Shown here one piece after another: positions 1 to 12,639 of a stretch of DNA of 64,000 nucleotides. Below the pieces are notes generated by a model, which worked only from the letters and a program-made list of their open reading frames with translations, was not told the DNA's origin and did no database searches. The position numbers were made by a program, and so were the translations under genes. The stretch is from Gymnopus androsaceus JB14 (taxonomy: Eukaryota; Basidiomycota; Agaricomycetes; Agaricales; Omphalotaceae). The stretch is from contig ML769582.1 of assembly GCA_009733575.1 (NCBI GenBank), forward strand, positions 1 through 64,000. The letters run 5' to 3'. Every line of letters starts with the position of its first letter. The first letter of the stretch is position 1.

Positions 1-95
1 AAACTTTCATCTCGTTCGTTTCCTAGTAGTGACATCTAACCATATAAGGTAAGGGCAGTTCTGCCCTTTTGGAATCCCAAGAGGCCTCATGTGCC

Positions 96-224
96 TTCAC
101 CAGAGATGGAAAACCTCGCAAAGCCCCTAAAGAACCGATGTACGAGGCCCAGTCAGTCTGAGACTTTCTTGACGACATGCTTAACGGTCAGGCCGAGGGA
201 GCTGCAATTCCTGAAGCTGACTAG
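96..224 (+). pseudogene. relic C-terminal exon of an unidentified protein
   Basis: An open stretch beginning FTRDGKPRKAPKEPM and ending in the acidic tail DFLDDMLNGQAEGAAIPEAD before a TAG has clear protein-like composition, but an in-frame TGA at 162-164 splits it. The FxRDGKP start and acidic end could come from a thioredoxin-like or ER protein, but I do not recognise the family. A possible splice acceptor (CACCAG) lies just upstream. This is low-confidence evidence for a decayed terminal exon. Confidence 0.25.
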
Positions 225-1589
225 AGAGATAATGTTGTAGATCCAAACGACTTCGAGGGAATTGAATAACGGATAGCACTGACACATACGGGTCCCTAAC
301 ACCCTTCCTCTCAAGGGCGGCATGTGGAATGCACCTTAAGTCCCTAAGTATGTCCTTATGTTCCATGCTTCTTTGCTTCTTGTTATTATTCAAGGCTCTA
401 GGGCCAGCCAAAACACCCCATAACATCCTTCCTGATTCACAAAACCATTACGTGCAGCTATACACACAAACACTTCATGATACATACTTGATACATACAC
501 TCCTGCAAGTCCCCGTGGCTTGGTACTCATACTTACCTGTACGGAAGGAAGGTTTTACTCCACGCCATGATCCAAGTAACGCCGGATCTTCCGAAGATTA
601 TCCCAGTGCGGCACTAGCACTTTCGTCTCCGGGACACCTGAGGCAAGACAACGACGAGCTCACGGCTGCCTCAGTACTACAGACACTGCTGTAGATCGTT
701 GACCCGCTCCAGGTGCCAGGCTACTTAATTAGATATTATACAGGCAAACTATATCTAACTACTAATGATATCTACGCTGATGTTGACTTGGTACATGCAA
801 TGGACAACTTTTGTAGATCTTTAGGACCTCAAAGACCCATTCAGTGGCAAGGAATGAGAATGAACTTCAACAGAATGCAAGATAAGCTGTATATGCAATT
901 GGATCCATATCAGATCTGAGGACAACTGCCCTAGGCTGAGATGCATAAAACTCGGCGAAGAATTGTTGACGTCGCTCAGCTAGGGGTATATGTCTACATA
1001 CTAGTAGGGCATGCTTTACAGCCTTTTTGCAGAATCGGCACACACGTTCATCATGTGGTATCCTTGAATAAAGGAGTCCCCGTAACTGTAACTTGAAGGT
1101 GCACCTTCGAAGTCTTTGGATACGAATTTAGAACCGTGTAGCGTCTAGAATACAAACCGAGGCTAATTAGGTATTTCCATCATCCAACCGTGGCTTAAAA
1201 TACTACGCAGGATTTGGGTTTACTCGAACCGTGTCAATGATGTTCTTCTATTCGATTAATGTTTCACCTCCGATGGGGTCAAAAACTTCAAGACTTCGAC
1301 TAAAGCCTTCGAGCTTCTCTTGATTCTTATGATTTAAATCCCATGAACCCTCCGATGTCAACTTTCGCTCAATTTCTGAATCATCTAGTCTACGAGCTAT
1401 TAAGGCATACTATAGAATTCCTCGTCCTCTTCAAATTGGCTGTCTCTATCTTGAACAAAGGGATAGAGACGCCGTCCGGGTTTCTGGGACGAGAATGAAA
1501 AGATATTGTGCTGATCAAGTATCTTATCCTGCAAGAGTGGGGCATCGGAAGGCTGTATATACAGCTCAGTATGATAGTTTGTAATTAGA
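225..1589. other. no recognisable gene
   Basis: Only short, unconvincing open frames occur here, such as 329-694 and 713-919 on the plus strand. None has a recognisable motif, and I could not assemble them through introns. The sequence is AT-richer than the coding parts and is probably intergenic or decayed repeat DNA. Confidence 0.4.
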
Positions 1590-2429
1590 GCTGAAGATAA
1601 CTTACCATGGCGCGCATGCAGCTTTCAAGATCCTTTAAAACCTCGTCAGTAGCTGGGATACTGAGCTCTGAAGCACTTCTGTATGATGGCCTCAAAGGCT
1701 TTGTACTCGGAGACTTCCCCGAGAGTATCAAACGTTTCGCTCTGGTGTAATTGGTAGATTTTATACTGCTCTTCAGATGTCTCGGACAAATAAGTATGGC
1801 GAATGAGGGAATCGAAGGGAGAGGAGACAAAAGAGAATGATTCCAAGTGCGAAGCGGATCAAAATGAGGAGTACAATTCCAATCTGGATAAGGGTGCGGA
1901 CTTCCCGGACCTTCCCATATCTTGGCATGGGGATATAGAGGAATGCGCATCATTATGCCGGGCGTAACCTGAGAATCAAGATATTCAAAGGGAAGGCGTC
2001 GTGCCTGCCCAGGTAGATCCAAGAGACAGACCAGCGAGTCACAGAACGGCCTCATTGTCGGAAAGAAGGACATTCTGTAGATTTACATCGACCCAGATCA
2101 CTGCTCTCGAGTGAACAAAAGCGAGCCCTTCAGTGATGTCGCAGGCCCACTGAAGGCGATCGGATAAGGAAGGAGGAGAGTCATGATGTTTGAGAAGGTG
2201 TTCGAGTAAGTCTCCGTTGGGATGATTATCGAAGAGAAGTCCTCTTTTAATATCCCAGCCATGATAGCGAAGGATACGAGGGTGCCCTTGGAACCTGATA
2301 AAGATTTCGTGTTCCTTCTTGTACTACCATAGGTCGGTTAGCTGGACGTCTGCGTCGGAGCTTCCTGGAGGAGCAGGAGGAGTTTCTTTTGCAAATAAGT
2401 TGGAGTATTCTGTGGTAGACATCATTCAA
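1590..2429 (-). pseudogene. TKL-like protein kinase, frameshifted relic
   Basis: Read on the minus strand, several frames together form a protein kinase domain of the kind expanded in agaricomycetes. From N to C they give a beta3-alphaC-like stretch (YKKEHEIFIRFQGHPRILRY), then the hinge (GLLFDNHPNGDLLEHLLKHH), then the catalytic loop AVIWVDVNLQNVLLSD. Here HRD is replaced by WVD, as is common in this family. The C-lobe ends near ECFRAQYPSY-type sequence. The frame breaks at least three times: after NEAVL, where the expected CDFAG strand is garbled, again near HFDPLRTW, and upstream at a stop in TDLW. No intron explains these breaks. Neither end has a clear start or terminus. I infer an inactive relic of a full-length kinase gene. 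Confidence 0.65.
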
Positions 2430-2888
2430 GCTGAACTTGTAGCAGAGTTTTATGTGTACTCAAGTGGGTGACAGATAATTAGGCGCTTGTTTTTGTACTT
2501 TGACGTTCCAACCTTACAAAACCCGTACAAAACAGAAAACTCCTGCCGTTTGTCTCATCTGTAAGAAACCTCATTTTCAAGGTAGTCGCTAAGGAAGGGC
2601 CCGCAATGCATCGGATACCGTACCGAGACAAGTACATAAATACTATTGTAGAGGGAACATACATGTAAAGCTGAATTACTTATGAGACAGTAAACCGAAT
2701 ACTTAAACCCAGTAAGACAGTGCTGCTGCCGCACTCTAAGCCCATTTAAGTACTGCCTATGATGCAGAGTTAATCTTTTGTCTCTGGCGAAACAGCGGGG
2801 TGATAATAACCATCCTATGGAAATTGAGGCGGTGAGTGTGCCGATTCGGAAGAGGAAGGCATACCAACAACTCACTGCACATACGAGA

Positions 2889-3971
2889 CTATACATCGGC
2901 TATAGAAGCTAGCATCCCAGTACCCGAGTGACAGCCTATATACTCGAATTGCTGCTGGTCCGGCTGAAGAACGAAGACTTCATGAAAAAGCCTCAGCGAG
3001 ACCTCGTTATCAAGCTCTTTCGCGTACTGCAGAAACCTTCCAAAGATATCAAGGTGCGTCTTGTGCTGTTTGGACCACTTCTCGAGGGATGCAATATCAT
3101 CGAAAAATGCAAGACCAAAGGTACGGTCTGTCGGTGTCTCTGCGTTTGAATGATCAAGCACATTCATGAAGCGACAGCTATAACAACCGATATCTCTACC
3201 TTCGTCCCGCAGGAAATCCATCCCCTTGATCAGCACCGGATGCATCGTCTCGAGGTACTTTGAGCGTTCTCGTGGTAACGTGGCAGACCAGTCTTGCCCG
3301 GAACGGATGACACAGAGGTTCTGTTTCCTGCTATCCTGATCCTTCTCTTCATCGTGTTCTCCTCAGAACTATTACTCTTCGGAATTCCTTCCCCGAGAAG
3401 CGGGTCCGTTTGCGCGACGGGAAGACGATCTCGCATACTACCCCAGTACACGTGCTCCTTTAGCATTCCACTCATTTCCTCCCGCAACCATGCTGCACCC
3501 TCCGGAGCGTCATTGCCTGAAAACACGGTCTCAAACCTCTCTACGGGCGGGAGGAAGATCTCTTTGAACCAGCCGTGCTCTTCGGCCTCGGGGTCTATAC
3601 TCTCCCACCACTGCTCGAAGCCACTCTCACTGCACCAGGATTCATAGGCCGCCTTGCTTGGCCAATAGGCAATAACGGTGAGATTTTGGGCATTTCGGGT
3701 GTCTAGTACGGAGGCGATCTCCCAAAATACTGGAGGGGAGAGCTTCTCACTGGAGCCCTCCACAAATCGCAACACTCGGAGCAAGCGCATCTGGAGAGAG
3801 GTCATCCTGACCATGCCGAGATTGAGCGCCAAAGATAGCCATCACGATGTGCTTCACGCTTTCTGGGAAGCGCGCGCAGTATGCTGGAAACGGTGGTGTG
3901 TAGTCTGGTGGAGTTGAAAGCGCCTGTGTGCGCGGCACCCTCAAGTGAGGAGGAATGGCTGATTCGAGCAT
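2889..3971 (-). pseudogene. aliphatic/phenylacetaldoxime dehydratase (heme-containing), frameshifted
   Basis: Three overlapping minus-strand frames together cover almost a whole aldoxime dehydratase, the heme enzyme that converts aldoximes to nitriles. The N-terminal part starts at 3971 with MLESAIPPHLRVP and continues FPESVKHIVMAIFGAQ. The middle part has VIAYWPSKAAYESW, ERFETVFSG and the hallmark HVYWGSMRDRLPVAQTD. The C-terminal part has MDFLRDEG, GCYSCRFM, RTFGLAFFDDIASLEKWS and THLDIFGRFLQYAKELD, ending at 2889. Two frame changes interrupt it: one near 3770-3800 and one near 3325, where GGAAACAG is one A short of the expected frame. No introns fit these points. Family length is about 350-370 residues, and the combined pieces match that. 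It is either a recent pseudogene or an intact gene with sequence errors. Confidence 0.75.
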
Positions 3972-5776
3972 GATATCTGTTGCCTAGGGAGGAGAAGATC
4001 GTTTCAAGCAGAGGAGCAACCGGAAAGAAGGTGAGAGAGAATACAGAGCAGGCACTGACATCTTTTACCATTCTGACCCTAACAGATTCTAACATGCGTT
4101 TTTAAGACCTGCCTATTCCCGCCTATTCTTATCTTATCGATCAAATCTTGGACGATGATCCGTCGGTATCCTGTTAAGTCTCCGAACGCGAATTTCCCTA
4201 ACATTTAAAATCCCGCAAGAAGTTCCTAATTCTACGCAACAGAAACCAGGGTCCAGTGATTACATTCTCTGCAGAGTGTGTCGTACATCCCCCTATTCGA
4301 TTTCAGAAGAAATCTCCGATGTGAGATAGAACAGTCTATATCTTCATCGTCTGGTCTAATTAGACTGCGGCTGCGCTTGCTACTATTTCCTACATCTAGC
4401 CAAAACCATAGCTGAGTCAAGTACGCAAGAAGCCATTGCCGCTTTATTGCAGATATCGTGATATTTGGGATGCCGCGTCGAAAGCTTGTGTACAGCTTCA
4501 TACTTATACTAAACACGGTAGGAACTCGAGACGGGAAGCGATAATACAAAATATGAAAGAACTCGGTTGACTAGATTTTCTTGCCTCACAACGGGCTCAT
4601 TTGCGCAGCTCACCTTCCAGAAAGATATCACCACGATGGCACTGCAGTGACTGGATTATCTGGATCGAGAAGCCTGTTGGATGTTTCCGAACACGTTGGG
4701 ACGCTGTCAAGACTTTGTTCGAATACGATTTACTGGGCAGATATCCTGTCGTTTTCAAACCCAAGATGGCCAGTTTTTCCCGCAACTTCAGAGCAGCGAT
4801 GAGCGCATACTATTTATGATGCTTTAGTCTAAGTGACTCACTCCCGAAGCACATCCTTCAAAATCTTGCATCCACTCGGAAACAACTCTCTTCCAGTTCT
4901 CTACGAATACATTCATATGTCTTGTGTCTTCTAATCATTGAGCAATTCACCAGTCAGCTCATTTCATGCTGCGGAAAGAGTGGAATAGAAGTTTTCCGAT
5001 TTCCCGTTCGGCGTTGACAGAATAATCAACTACTTAGTACTTGGAGTCCGAAGGACGTCTTCGCTGGTTGCCTGCTGGAGGTATGTATAGTGTTGAAATT
5101 GATAATTCTTTCACCGTTCAAATTTTGTGCAATGTTCGAACTTCGTATGTATAGGCGCTTGATCCTCTTGTGAGCTCCTACCGCTCTCCGATCTGATAAA
5201 TGACCGCACAAACAGCCTGCCATCATGATACCTTCGGTCGAATGCAAAAGCTGTATAAGGGGAAGATGCTGTTGATCTGTTGGGGCTCGGGCTTTACACC
5301 TTTATCAAGTTGGAGCATGAGAAGGCTATGTAGTGGTCAGAGCCGAGTAGGAGCCTATGGTCGTGTCTTGACGCCCAGCTGTTCTCGCAAGCACCTCCAC
5401 TCATTTAATTCTGAATTGCTTCGACTGTATTAGGTTCTTCTACCCGCGCCGTGATTAAAAAGTGCTCCCGGCCGTCAAGAATTTTTTTTACACAGTTGCG
5501 CGGTAGCTTGTGATACTGGTATCTCCTTCCTACTATAGAATCTTGTCATGCTCACAGGCACCCCTTCAATAGATTGATATTTATAATACCCTCGAAACGA
5601 TTACTTAGAAGAGGCAAACGTATCTTGTGGTGAGCCAACCGCTGTGCCCGGCCCTCAGACGGAGAAGACTCGACTGCCATCTCCTGTCCTTCAGCATTGA
5701 CATGCCATCTCCCTTACATCTCTAATCATAACACTTCGTTCTACAAACCTCTTCTACGCATTCTATCGGCACCAGC
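3972..5776. other. no recognisable gene
   Basis: Small open frames on both strands (for example 4232-4549 minus) lack recognisable motifs or plausible splice-joined partners. A T-rich tract lies near 5481-5490. Nothing here can be supported as a gene. Confidence 0.4.
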
Positions 5777-7444
5777 ATGGCAAACTCTTGCAGTGGGCCC
5801 TCTGACCGCTATCCTGCAGGTCAGACCAAAGTTAGACCCAGTCACTGTGATACATCCCGGCAACATCTTCTCTCTGATACAATAATTCCCCCCTCTAATA
5901 GCCATGCACAACAGCTTATACAACTTGCATCTGGCACGCCTGTACTACTTCCTCGTCCACACATACAGCCCAGCAACGAAGACATGGCTGCTCCATCCTC
6001 AGAATCGGACATCATTCCTTCTCGCATCCCCAGAGTCACTGCGAAACGCTCTTATCAGAGGCTTCCGCATTTGTCTATTCCTCCCGAGCCAAAAGCCAAG
6101 CTCTCACCACAATCACTAGTCAAACCCTTTGCGTACTTGGGATGTAGCGATATGGCTGGTGCCCAGAAAGCTTCAGAGCCTGCATCTAGCCCTGAAACGC
6201 CTAGCTCTACAACAACCGTCGACACACTCACCTCCACATCAACTCCCCAAACTCCCGTCTCTCTTAGCTCACCCATCGTTGGTGTCGTCGACTTGACACG
6301 AAATATGACGACAACCTCATCTGGACCCGTCAGCCATGGGGGCTGTTCAGATATTTATCAGGGCGAGTTGGAGATGAGAGAACTGGATGGCGATGCCAAG
6401 GAGAAAATACCGGTACGTACACTCTCCATCATTTCAAGATTTTTTTCATCGTCTTCCTTCCAGGTCGCCATTAAACTCCTCCGCGCTCTATCATCCAAAG
6501 GCTACGACGAGGTTAAAGCCAGAAAACGTCTCAATAGAGAGGTCTACGTATGGCATCGTCTGGACCATCCGAACATTGTCACTTTCCTTGGAACGTCATA
6601 TCATATGGCAAACCGACCATCTCTCATTCTACCGTGGTTCAAGAACGGTTCTGCGTCGGATTACTTGTTAAGAAATCCAGCGACTGATAGATTGCGGCTT
6701 GTGAGTAACAGTCGTTCTTTCGGATGTCAAACAATGATCTGGCGTGTTGACTCTTTGATATTGCTTAGATTCTCGACGTCGCGGAAGGCTTGAAGTATCT
6801 GCACACTTGCAAGCCTGCGCCCATTGTTCACGGAGATCTGAAAGGCGTGAGTCCGAATCCACGTTTGACGTCGGCATAGCATTGACGCCCCCGCCTTTCC
6901 TTTGCCATTGTAGAACAATATCTTGATAACAGATGATGGGCGCGCGGCCCTATCTGACTTCGGTCTTTCCCAAGTCATTGAGGACTTGGTCGGTCCTACA
7001 GGGATAACACCATCCAACACTGAAGCGGGACCCATCCGATGGCAAAGCCCCGAGTTCCTCATGGACGTATCAGAGACAAGCCGTCCCCAGCTTCCCGGGG
7101 ACGTTTGGAGTTTTGGCTGTACTGCGTATGAGGTGCGAGTTACGAAAGAACGATTATCGTTTTCTGTTCAATCCGATATTCATTTTATTGTCCCTTTTTT
7201 TCTACAGTTATTAACTGGAAATGTTCCATATCACTTCCGTCTCCGCGATTCAACCGTCATTCATGATATACAGTCTGGAGTCCCACCGCCTGGCACAGAG
7301 GAGAACGATCACCACCGTGGTGACAATGGCATCTGGGACCTCATGAATGACTGCTGGATCTCTTCGCCTGGAGAAAGAATCCAAATGACCGAGGTAGTTT
7401 GCAAGCTTAGAAGCATCTCCTCTTCCTCCACCAACCAGTTCTGA
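5777..7444 (+). CDS. TKL-like serine/threonine protein kinase, 5 exons
   Basis: Exons 5777-6412, 6464-6700, 6769-6846, 6914-7132 and 7208-7444 join in frame to 468 codons. All four introns are GT-AG and 51-75 bp. Residues 1-170 or so are Ser/Thr/Pro-rich and look disordered. The kinase domain follows: a degenerate glycine loop (HGGCSDIYQGEL), the VAIK lysine at about K216, a beta5/hinge LILPWFKNGS, the catalytic loop HGDLKGNN with D314, DFG at D332, and RWQSPEF in place of APE. The domain reaches the C terminus, so there is no long tail. The HGDLK loop is usual for fungal TKL-type kinases. ATG 5777 is the first in frame; a later ATG near 5984 would shorten the disordered region. The catalytic residues are present, so it is probably active. 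The substrate is unknown. Confidence 0.85.
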
Positions 7445-8035
7445 TCTCATTGCCGAGTCGACGAGCATTCCCAATGCATCAACTACATCCTCCTTCAAAG
7501 TTTTTCCAAGACAATTTTGCAATTGCTTTCGCGTTGTTCTGCCAGCTTTCTTTCAAACTTTTTATGATTGAACATGACTAATTCCTACACTCTTCCTCAG
7601 AAATATATACGTCTGATTAATGATTTACGACACTATACGATACACAAGCCCTGTAGCCTTGTACTGGTATGCGGCCCCAGTGCTTAATCTGCGTAATGAA
7701 CCTTCGTTCCCGGGCCATGCCGTGTAATAAAACCTTCCTTCCCTACTTTCGAATCCTTACTCCTTGTTGTACTGTACCATGTCTACAACACCTACTATCG
7801 TTAAAGTACTCGCTCATTTTTGTAACATAGCTATCTCGTTGCCCAACAGTAGGATATTTCGGTATAAAAACTTTCATTCGTTTCAGTTACGGCTGTTTGT
7901 TTCTGACATCGTAGCTACGGGAACACTCGATGCCGCATTGGACAACACCATTCTGCATGGAAGATTCACCACCAATTGAATCTCCTCTTCTTCCCAACCG
8001 ACATTCTCTTCCGCACCAGTCGTCCTGCCTCCAGC
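7445..8035. other. intergenic, convergent 3' ends
   Basis: This lies between the stop of the plus-strand kinase and the stop of the minus-strand F-box gene, so it should hold two 3' UTRs. I see no open frame with coding character. Confidence 0.5.
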
Positions 8036-9525
8036 TCAAGGTTGAGTATCCTCAGATGCAGCTTCCATCGAGTTATTCTCCGGCTCACTTTGGGTCTGCG
8101 CTTCCTCCTCCCTCTCATCGTCACTATAAGCCAGGAGCTCCGACAACTCCGGATTTTCAATGGCCAAAGTATCCTGGATCCGTGGACGGCATTTCCGCAT
8201 TTTCTCCTTCCATCCTGGGTTCATTTCTTTGAGGAGGGCGTTTTTGAGCCAGATCCTGGCATTGCCCACGAGAGGCGTTGGAAGCCATTCGAGATTCCCT
8301 TCTTTGCTTCGGACCCAGCGGGTGTTGCCTGCGAGAACAGAGTCAGCATACAGTATCATGATGGAGCGCGTAGTGTAGACTGACGAGGTGTGCTGCAGAT
8401 ACATAGAGAAGGACAGCTATCGCTCCACACGGTGACAGCCTTGTAATCTTCGTCTAAACTAGCTTTTCCTTTCCCTGGTTCAAGATGGCCAGCATTCCGG
8501 ATCGTAAGTAATCTTAGCTCAGGAAAACGGGACAAAGCCGTCTGGATTCGGGTGTCGTTACTCTGAAGCAAAGTAAAAAGAATGTTAATCCACGAGAATT
8601 AGGAAAGATGTGAAATATTCACTTCATCTTCGCGAGCGTAGATTGAAGACAGGCCGATACTAAGGTCTTGCACTGTGCCCAAGTGTCTAGAAATGATATC
8701 GAGGTGAGTGATGTCCACGACGGGCCACAACAAATCGAATTCGACCAAATTCTTCGCCTGTCCCAAACACATGATAGATTTTTCGAATCCAACAAGATCC
8801 TCAACATTTCCCGTCCATTGTGCCGTCACCGACTTCAGCGTCTCCGAAGCACCCAGCAATCGTACATGATGTAGCTCTCCGTAAAACTTGACCAGCTTCG
8901 GCAAGACGATAGCCTCTACATTTTCCAGGGAATATCGATGGATCTGTATTTGTTCGAGTGGCTCAAAGTTGAATCCAACAGTTATTAATTTTTGGTGATG
9001 TCGCGCGAGGAATTCGAGGAGCTCCACAGTGAATTTCGAACTCCAAATGAATGTATCCAGCTTGTCAAACGTAGTGGAACAAATGGCAAGTTCGTACGCG
9101 TCGCGTTCGTTTGTTGGTGGATTTATGGCCAGACGGAGGATGTTTGGTAGACAAGCCAAAGCGTTCTTAATCAGCTCAACACTTTCGATTATATTATCCT
9201 CCGTAGATGCCTGAGCTGTACTGATAATAGGTCAACCAGTGAGCACTCTGTAATGCAAGAGTGAAAGCACATACTTGTAGGCTATGTGAAGCATTTTGAC
9301 ATAGCGAGCGGAGGAGGAGCATGTCGACAAAGTTGAGAGGCATTTCACAACAGAAGAGGACGATTTCAAAAGGATATCGCGATAAAGAATGGGAGTAGAA
9401 AGCGAACTGAGTCCCTTGGATACTCTACACAAGGATGACCGAGTGTCTAAATCCGCTAGTTGTATGATCTCTGTCAAGAGCTCTATCGGGAAAGATAGCA
9501 GAAGTCGTGGTGAATTGAAGTCCAT
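8036..9525 (-). CDS. F-box/leucine-rich-repeat-like protein, 4 exons
   Basis: Minus-strand exons 9525-9275, 9220-8623, 8562-8403 and 8328-8036 sum to 433 codons. Introns are GT-AG and 54-74 bp. The N terminus carries an F-box-like motif (SFPIELLTEIIQLADLDTRS ...CRVSKGLSSLSTPILYRDI). F-box proteins use this motif to bind Skp1 in SCF ubiquitin ligases. The middle holds irregular leucine-rich stretches typical of agaricomycete F-box families. The C terminus has CPSLCNTRWVRSKEG, common near the end of these proteins, then an acidic tail. The third intron boundary (GTATCT at 8402) was chosen because it keeps the frame and yields the RWVRSK motif. The target protein cannot be predicted. Confidence 0.8.
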
Positions 9526-9899
9526 AGTTGAATTCTACATGGAAAATTGGGGCATGGTTAGAGAGTGAATATTTGAGAGCGTACCTTAAAGAGTGTTTCG
9601 TCTTTTGACAAGAGATCTAGAGCAAGAGACAAAGGAAAACGCGAAAATCAACCGGTCCGGATTAAGCGCCCTCATAGTTAGCGTTTGATCACGTATCATT
9701 TCAGCTTCAGCCCTGCGTACGGTGACGAAACAGAACACTTGTATCGTCTAGATCTGAATCTGGAAAGCGTTGATTTTCATTAACGCGTCGAACACTGTGG
9801 CTAGAAATCTTTCAAAAGCTAGTATTGCGACTGTACTTATTAGAAAGAGACAAATAAATCAGCATAGAATAATCGTACTCAGTGTAGATCACTTTCAAT
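9526..9899. other. intergenic
   Basis: The 5' flank of the minus-strand F-box gene and the 3' flank of the decayed repeat-module gene. No coding signal is seen. Confidence 0.5.
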
Positions 9900-10434
9900 C
9901 TACTGAAAGCTCTTTACAGCATCCATACGACCTTCGGCTACGGCCCATTCCTTCATCTCTCGAAGAGCCTGCTCCTTCTGCACCTCTGTGAGCTTTACCG
10001 GAAAATTTTCTTACGTTGAAAGAGCTCGAGCTTTCATCTGTAAGGGGGGCAGGAGGGGATGGAGAATGCGAATTCGTTTGGAGCGCGATTGGTTTTTCCG
10101 CAATCGTAGATTTCAGCTTTGGGGAAGAGATCGAGGATGCAGTAGACGGAGACGAATGTGGAGATCTGGTGGCCAGAACCTCGCGGCTTTGCCCAGCTGG
10201 CGCTTGTGCGGTTCGACCCTTCCTAATCTCCTGATCTGAGTAGCTGTCATCGTCGTCATCGTCGTCGTCGTCGTACTCGACCATGAGTTTCTGTCTCTTG
10301 GTAGGTCGTTCATCTTTACATTCTTCCTCTTCATCCCCCGACTGATCAACCATACACGCTACCTGTTCCCTTCTTCTCTCCGAGGTTCAATAATAATTCC
10401 ACCCTCTTGAATGTTTGCTGCGATTTACCTAGAA

Positions 10435-10725
10435 AGGAATAGATGTATGTGAAGGGCATGCACCCATTCTCAATACACTAGACTAAGCTAAGAAGGAATA
10501 TCCTTGAACTAATAAAGCTAGGTCTTACCTTCCAATTCTGAGATTGTATGGTCTCCTTTAGCCCAATGAGAGTACTGGTAATATTCCTTTCTTTTCTCGG
10601 AAGTCCAGGCAGACTTGACACGCTTTGCGACTGTTCAGCACGTCTTGCATACGGCCCTCAGGACATCGCCCACTTCTCCATCTCCAAAAATGCAGCGTTT
10701 TTCAGGTTCGTATTCTTTACCAGCT
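10435..10725 (-). repeat. repeat module B2 (frameshifted)
   Basis: This has the same order of motifs as B1. It includes the intron at the same place, followed by CIENGCMPFTYIYSFLGK, but the pre-intron half changes frame several times. Confidence 0.5.
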
Positions 10726-10929
10726 TGCTCTCCAATTTCGAAGTCGATAGTTCATCTACATCCATTCTATCATCGAGATTATCATTCGATAGGCGAGGAA
10801 CCAGAGATGCGACGACAGACGGTGGAGTAGGTGGGAGCAGCGACGCATGAACGGCGGTGGTATGATAACGTTCATCTTCATCTTCCAACTGTTCAGCCGA
10901 CACATCCTCCGTTTCCTTGCTCAAGCATG

Positions 10930-11245
10930 ATCTCATCCTCGTGAATGTATGTCTTGTTTTCCCCAGAAAGGAATATATGTAGGGGCATGGCATGCGCCCG
11001 TTCTCAACACACTAGACTGAATAAGAAGACAAGTTCGACCAGAAAAAGCTATAGCTTACCTTCCATTTCTGAGACTGTAGGGTCTCCTTTAGCCCAACGA
11101 AAGTCTGGTAATACTTTATCCTTTTCTCGGGAGTCCAGGCAGAATCGATACGCTGGCGACTGTTCAGCACATCCTGCATACGGCCCTCGGACATCGCCCA
11201 CTTTTCCATCTCCAACAATGCAGTATTTTTAAGCGTCTGAACTTT
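10930..11245 (-). repeat. repeat module B1
   Basis: The best-preserved module of gene B. It has an EMEKWAxxEGRMQDV helix, a W-x-P-EKR segment and LKETLQSQKWK, then a phase-0 intron and the CVENGRMP..YIYSFLGK half. Confidence 0.6.
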
Positions 11246-12074
11246 TTCCCCCGATTTTGAAGCTGATACTATTTCATCCACCTCCATTTCATCGTCGCTG
11301 GATAGACCAGGAAGTATAGAAGCGGCAGTAGAGGGTGGAGGTGAGACTCGGAGCAGCGATAAATTATCAAGTGAGGAAGGAAGAGTAGAGCTTGTGTGGC
11401 TTCCGCTTGGGACCTCGGCGTTGTCTTGCGGAGCTCCAGGGAGAGAGGATAAGCTGTAAAGTCCAGCGTTCATCTTTTGGACCATGCTGTAAACGACGTA
11501 TTCTGGACGGAGATCCTGTTTATTGATAGGCCGCATTGTTTCAAAGTTCAAGTATTGTCTACGATTATTATAATAAGCTTGGATCTGCGTCGAAGATTAA
11601 GAGAGCTTAATATATCTACCAGATGGCCAACCTAGAAAAAAAACTCGAAAAGGATTCAACGCGTCGAACCAACTAGTCAAAGTTCCGATGAATGATTATT
11701 AGTATTTCCGAGATGAGTTCAAGACTGCGTACTGCGTCCTAATCACTGAAAGACACGTCGAGACGCGTTGTACCTGGCAAGAGATGAAAGTCGAATGAGA
11801 AGAATCACCGGGACTTCAACTTGCCGAGGCAATTCGGCCTCGACTCGGGTTTTAATACCCAATATAGCTCGGTTACCACATCCGGATGCAGGGACCTCGT
11901 TTTTACAGTAAGATACTCTACACATAAGGAACGACAGGCAGTGGTCCAAAGAATACATCAGCGTACACATGCTGTCTTTCCGAATAATTACATAGCCATA
12001 TATGAACGTTAACCTCCTCGATAAATGTCAACAAAAAAGTTCTGGGTTTACTGCCGCCTACGCTTCCGACTCGG

Positions 12075-12445
12075 CTTGTCCGACACAGACTCATTTGTTT
12101 TCTCCGTCTCCCGGGGGTTTTTCAAAGATCTCGCTACCCTGGTAAATGTCTCCTGGGATTTGCCCAAGAACGAATGGATAACAGGCATGGGCATGCGGCC
12201 ACCCACGGCACACTAACTAAAGTGAGAAAAGAAAGCAAGATATGACTATGGCATACGTACCTTCCAAATTCGAGACCGTAAGGTCTGCTTCAGTTCCATC
12301 AACATCTCATGAGCTTTTCTCTTTTCGTCGGCAGACCATCTCTCATCGAAATGCTGACGACAGTTTTCGACATCCTGCATGCGTCCCTGGGCCACTATCC
12401 ACTCCGACATCTCCTGAAAAGCAATATCTTTCTGCGTATTCTCCG
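12075..12445 (-). repeat. repeat module A2
   Basis: A module with an intact motif order and an intron directly after RSRIWK. It is followed by the Arg/Lys-rich C-terminal tail. Confidence 0.5.
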
Positions 12446-12639
12446 GTCCTATCTATACCCTTATATTTTGTCCGCTTTGAAAATGGTTTCGGGGCCGATT
12501 TCGAGGGAGTAGAATTGCCAGAGTTGTCCTCGGGCGGAACCTGGTCCATCTCCGTTCGATAACCGAGCCCCAGGTTGAGGCTGTCTTCAGCGTCGTGCGC
12601 CAACTGCCTATTCAACACCTCATTCTGCGCGGTTTCTCT

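Larger units (their letters stand above)
9900..11536 (-). pseudogene. repeat-module family member B, decayed in modules 2 and 3
   Basis: An unrecognised family. Exon 1 (11536-11060) begins MRPINKQDLRPEYVVYSMVQ and contains module 1, including EMEKWAMSEGRMQDVLNSR. A phase-0 intron at 11059-11012 follows the residues QKWK, and the next exon restarts with CVENGRMPCPYIYSFLGK. This N terminus and the modules match the plus-strand gene at 22789-24264. Module 2 has at least three single-base frameshifts (first at about 10659, an extra T giving TGA after EKWAMS). Module 3 is only a stub ending at 9900. Between modules 2 and 3 is a basic/acidic linker with TKRQKL and a run of nine Asp codons (about 10253-10277). 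The layout suggests a nuclear protein, but no function is known. If translated as is, only the first module would be made. Confidence 0.6.

Noticed and set aside
329..919. Two plus-strand ORFs at the left edge
   Set aside because: No motifs, no consistent splice sites, and composition like the surrounding non-coding DNA.
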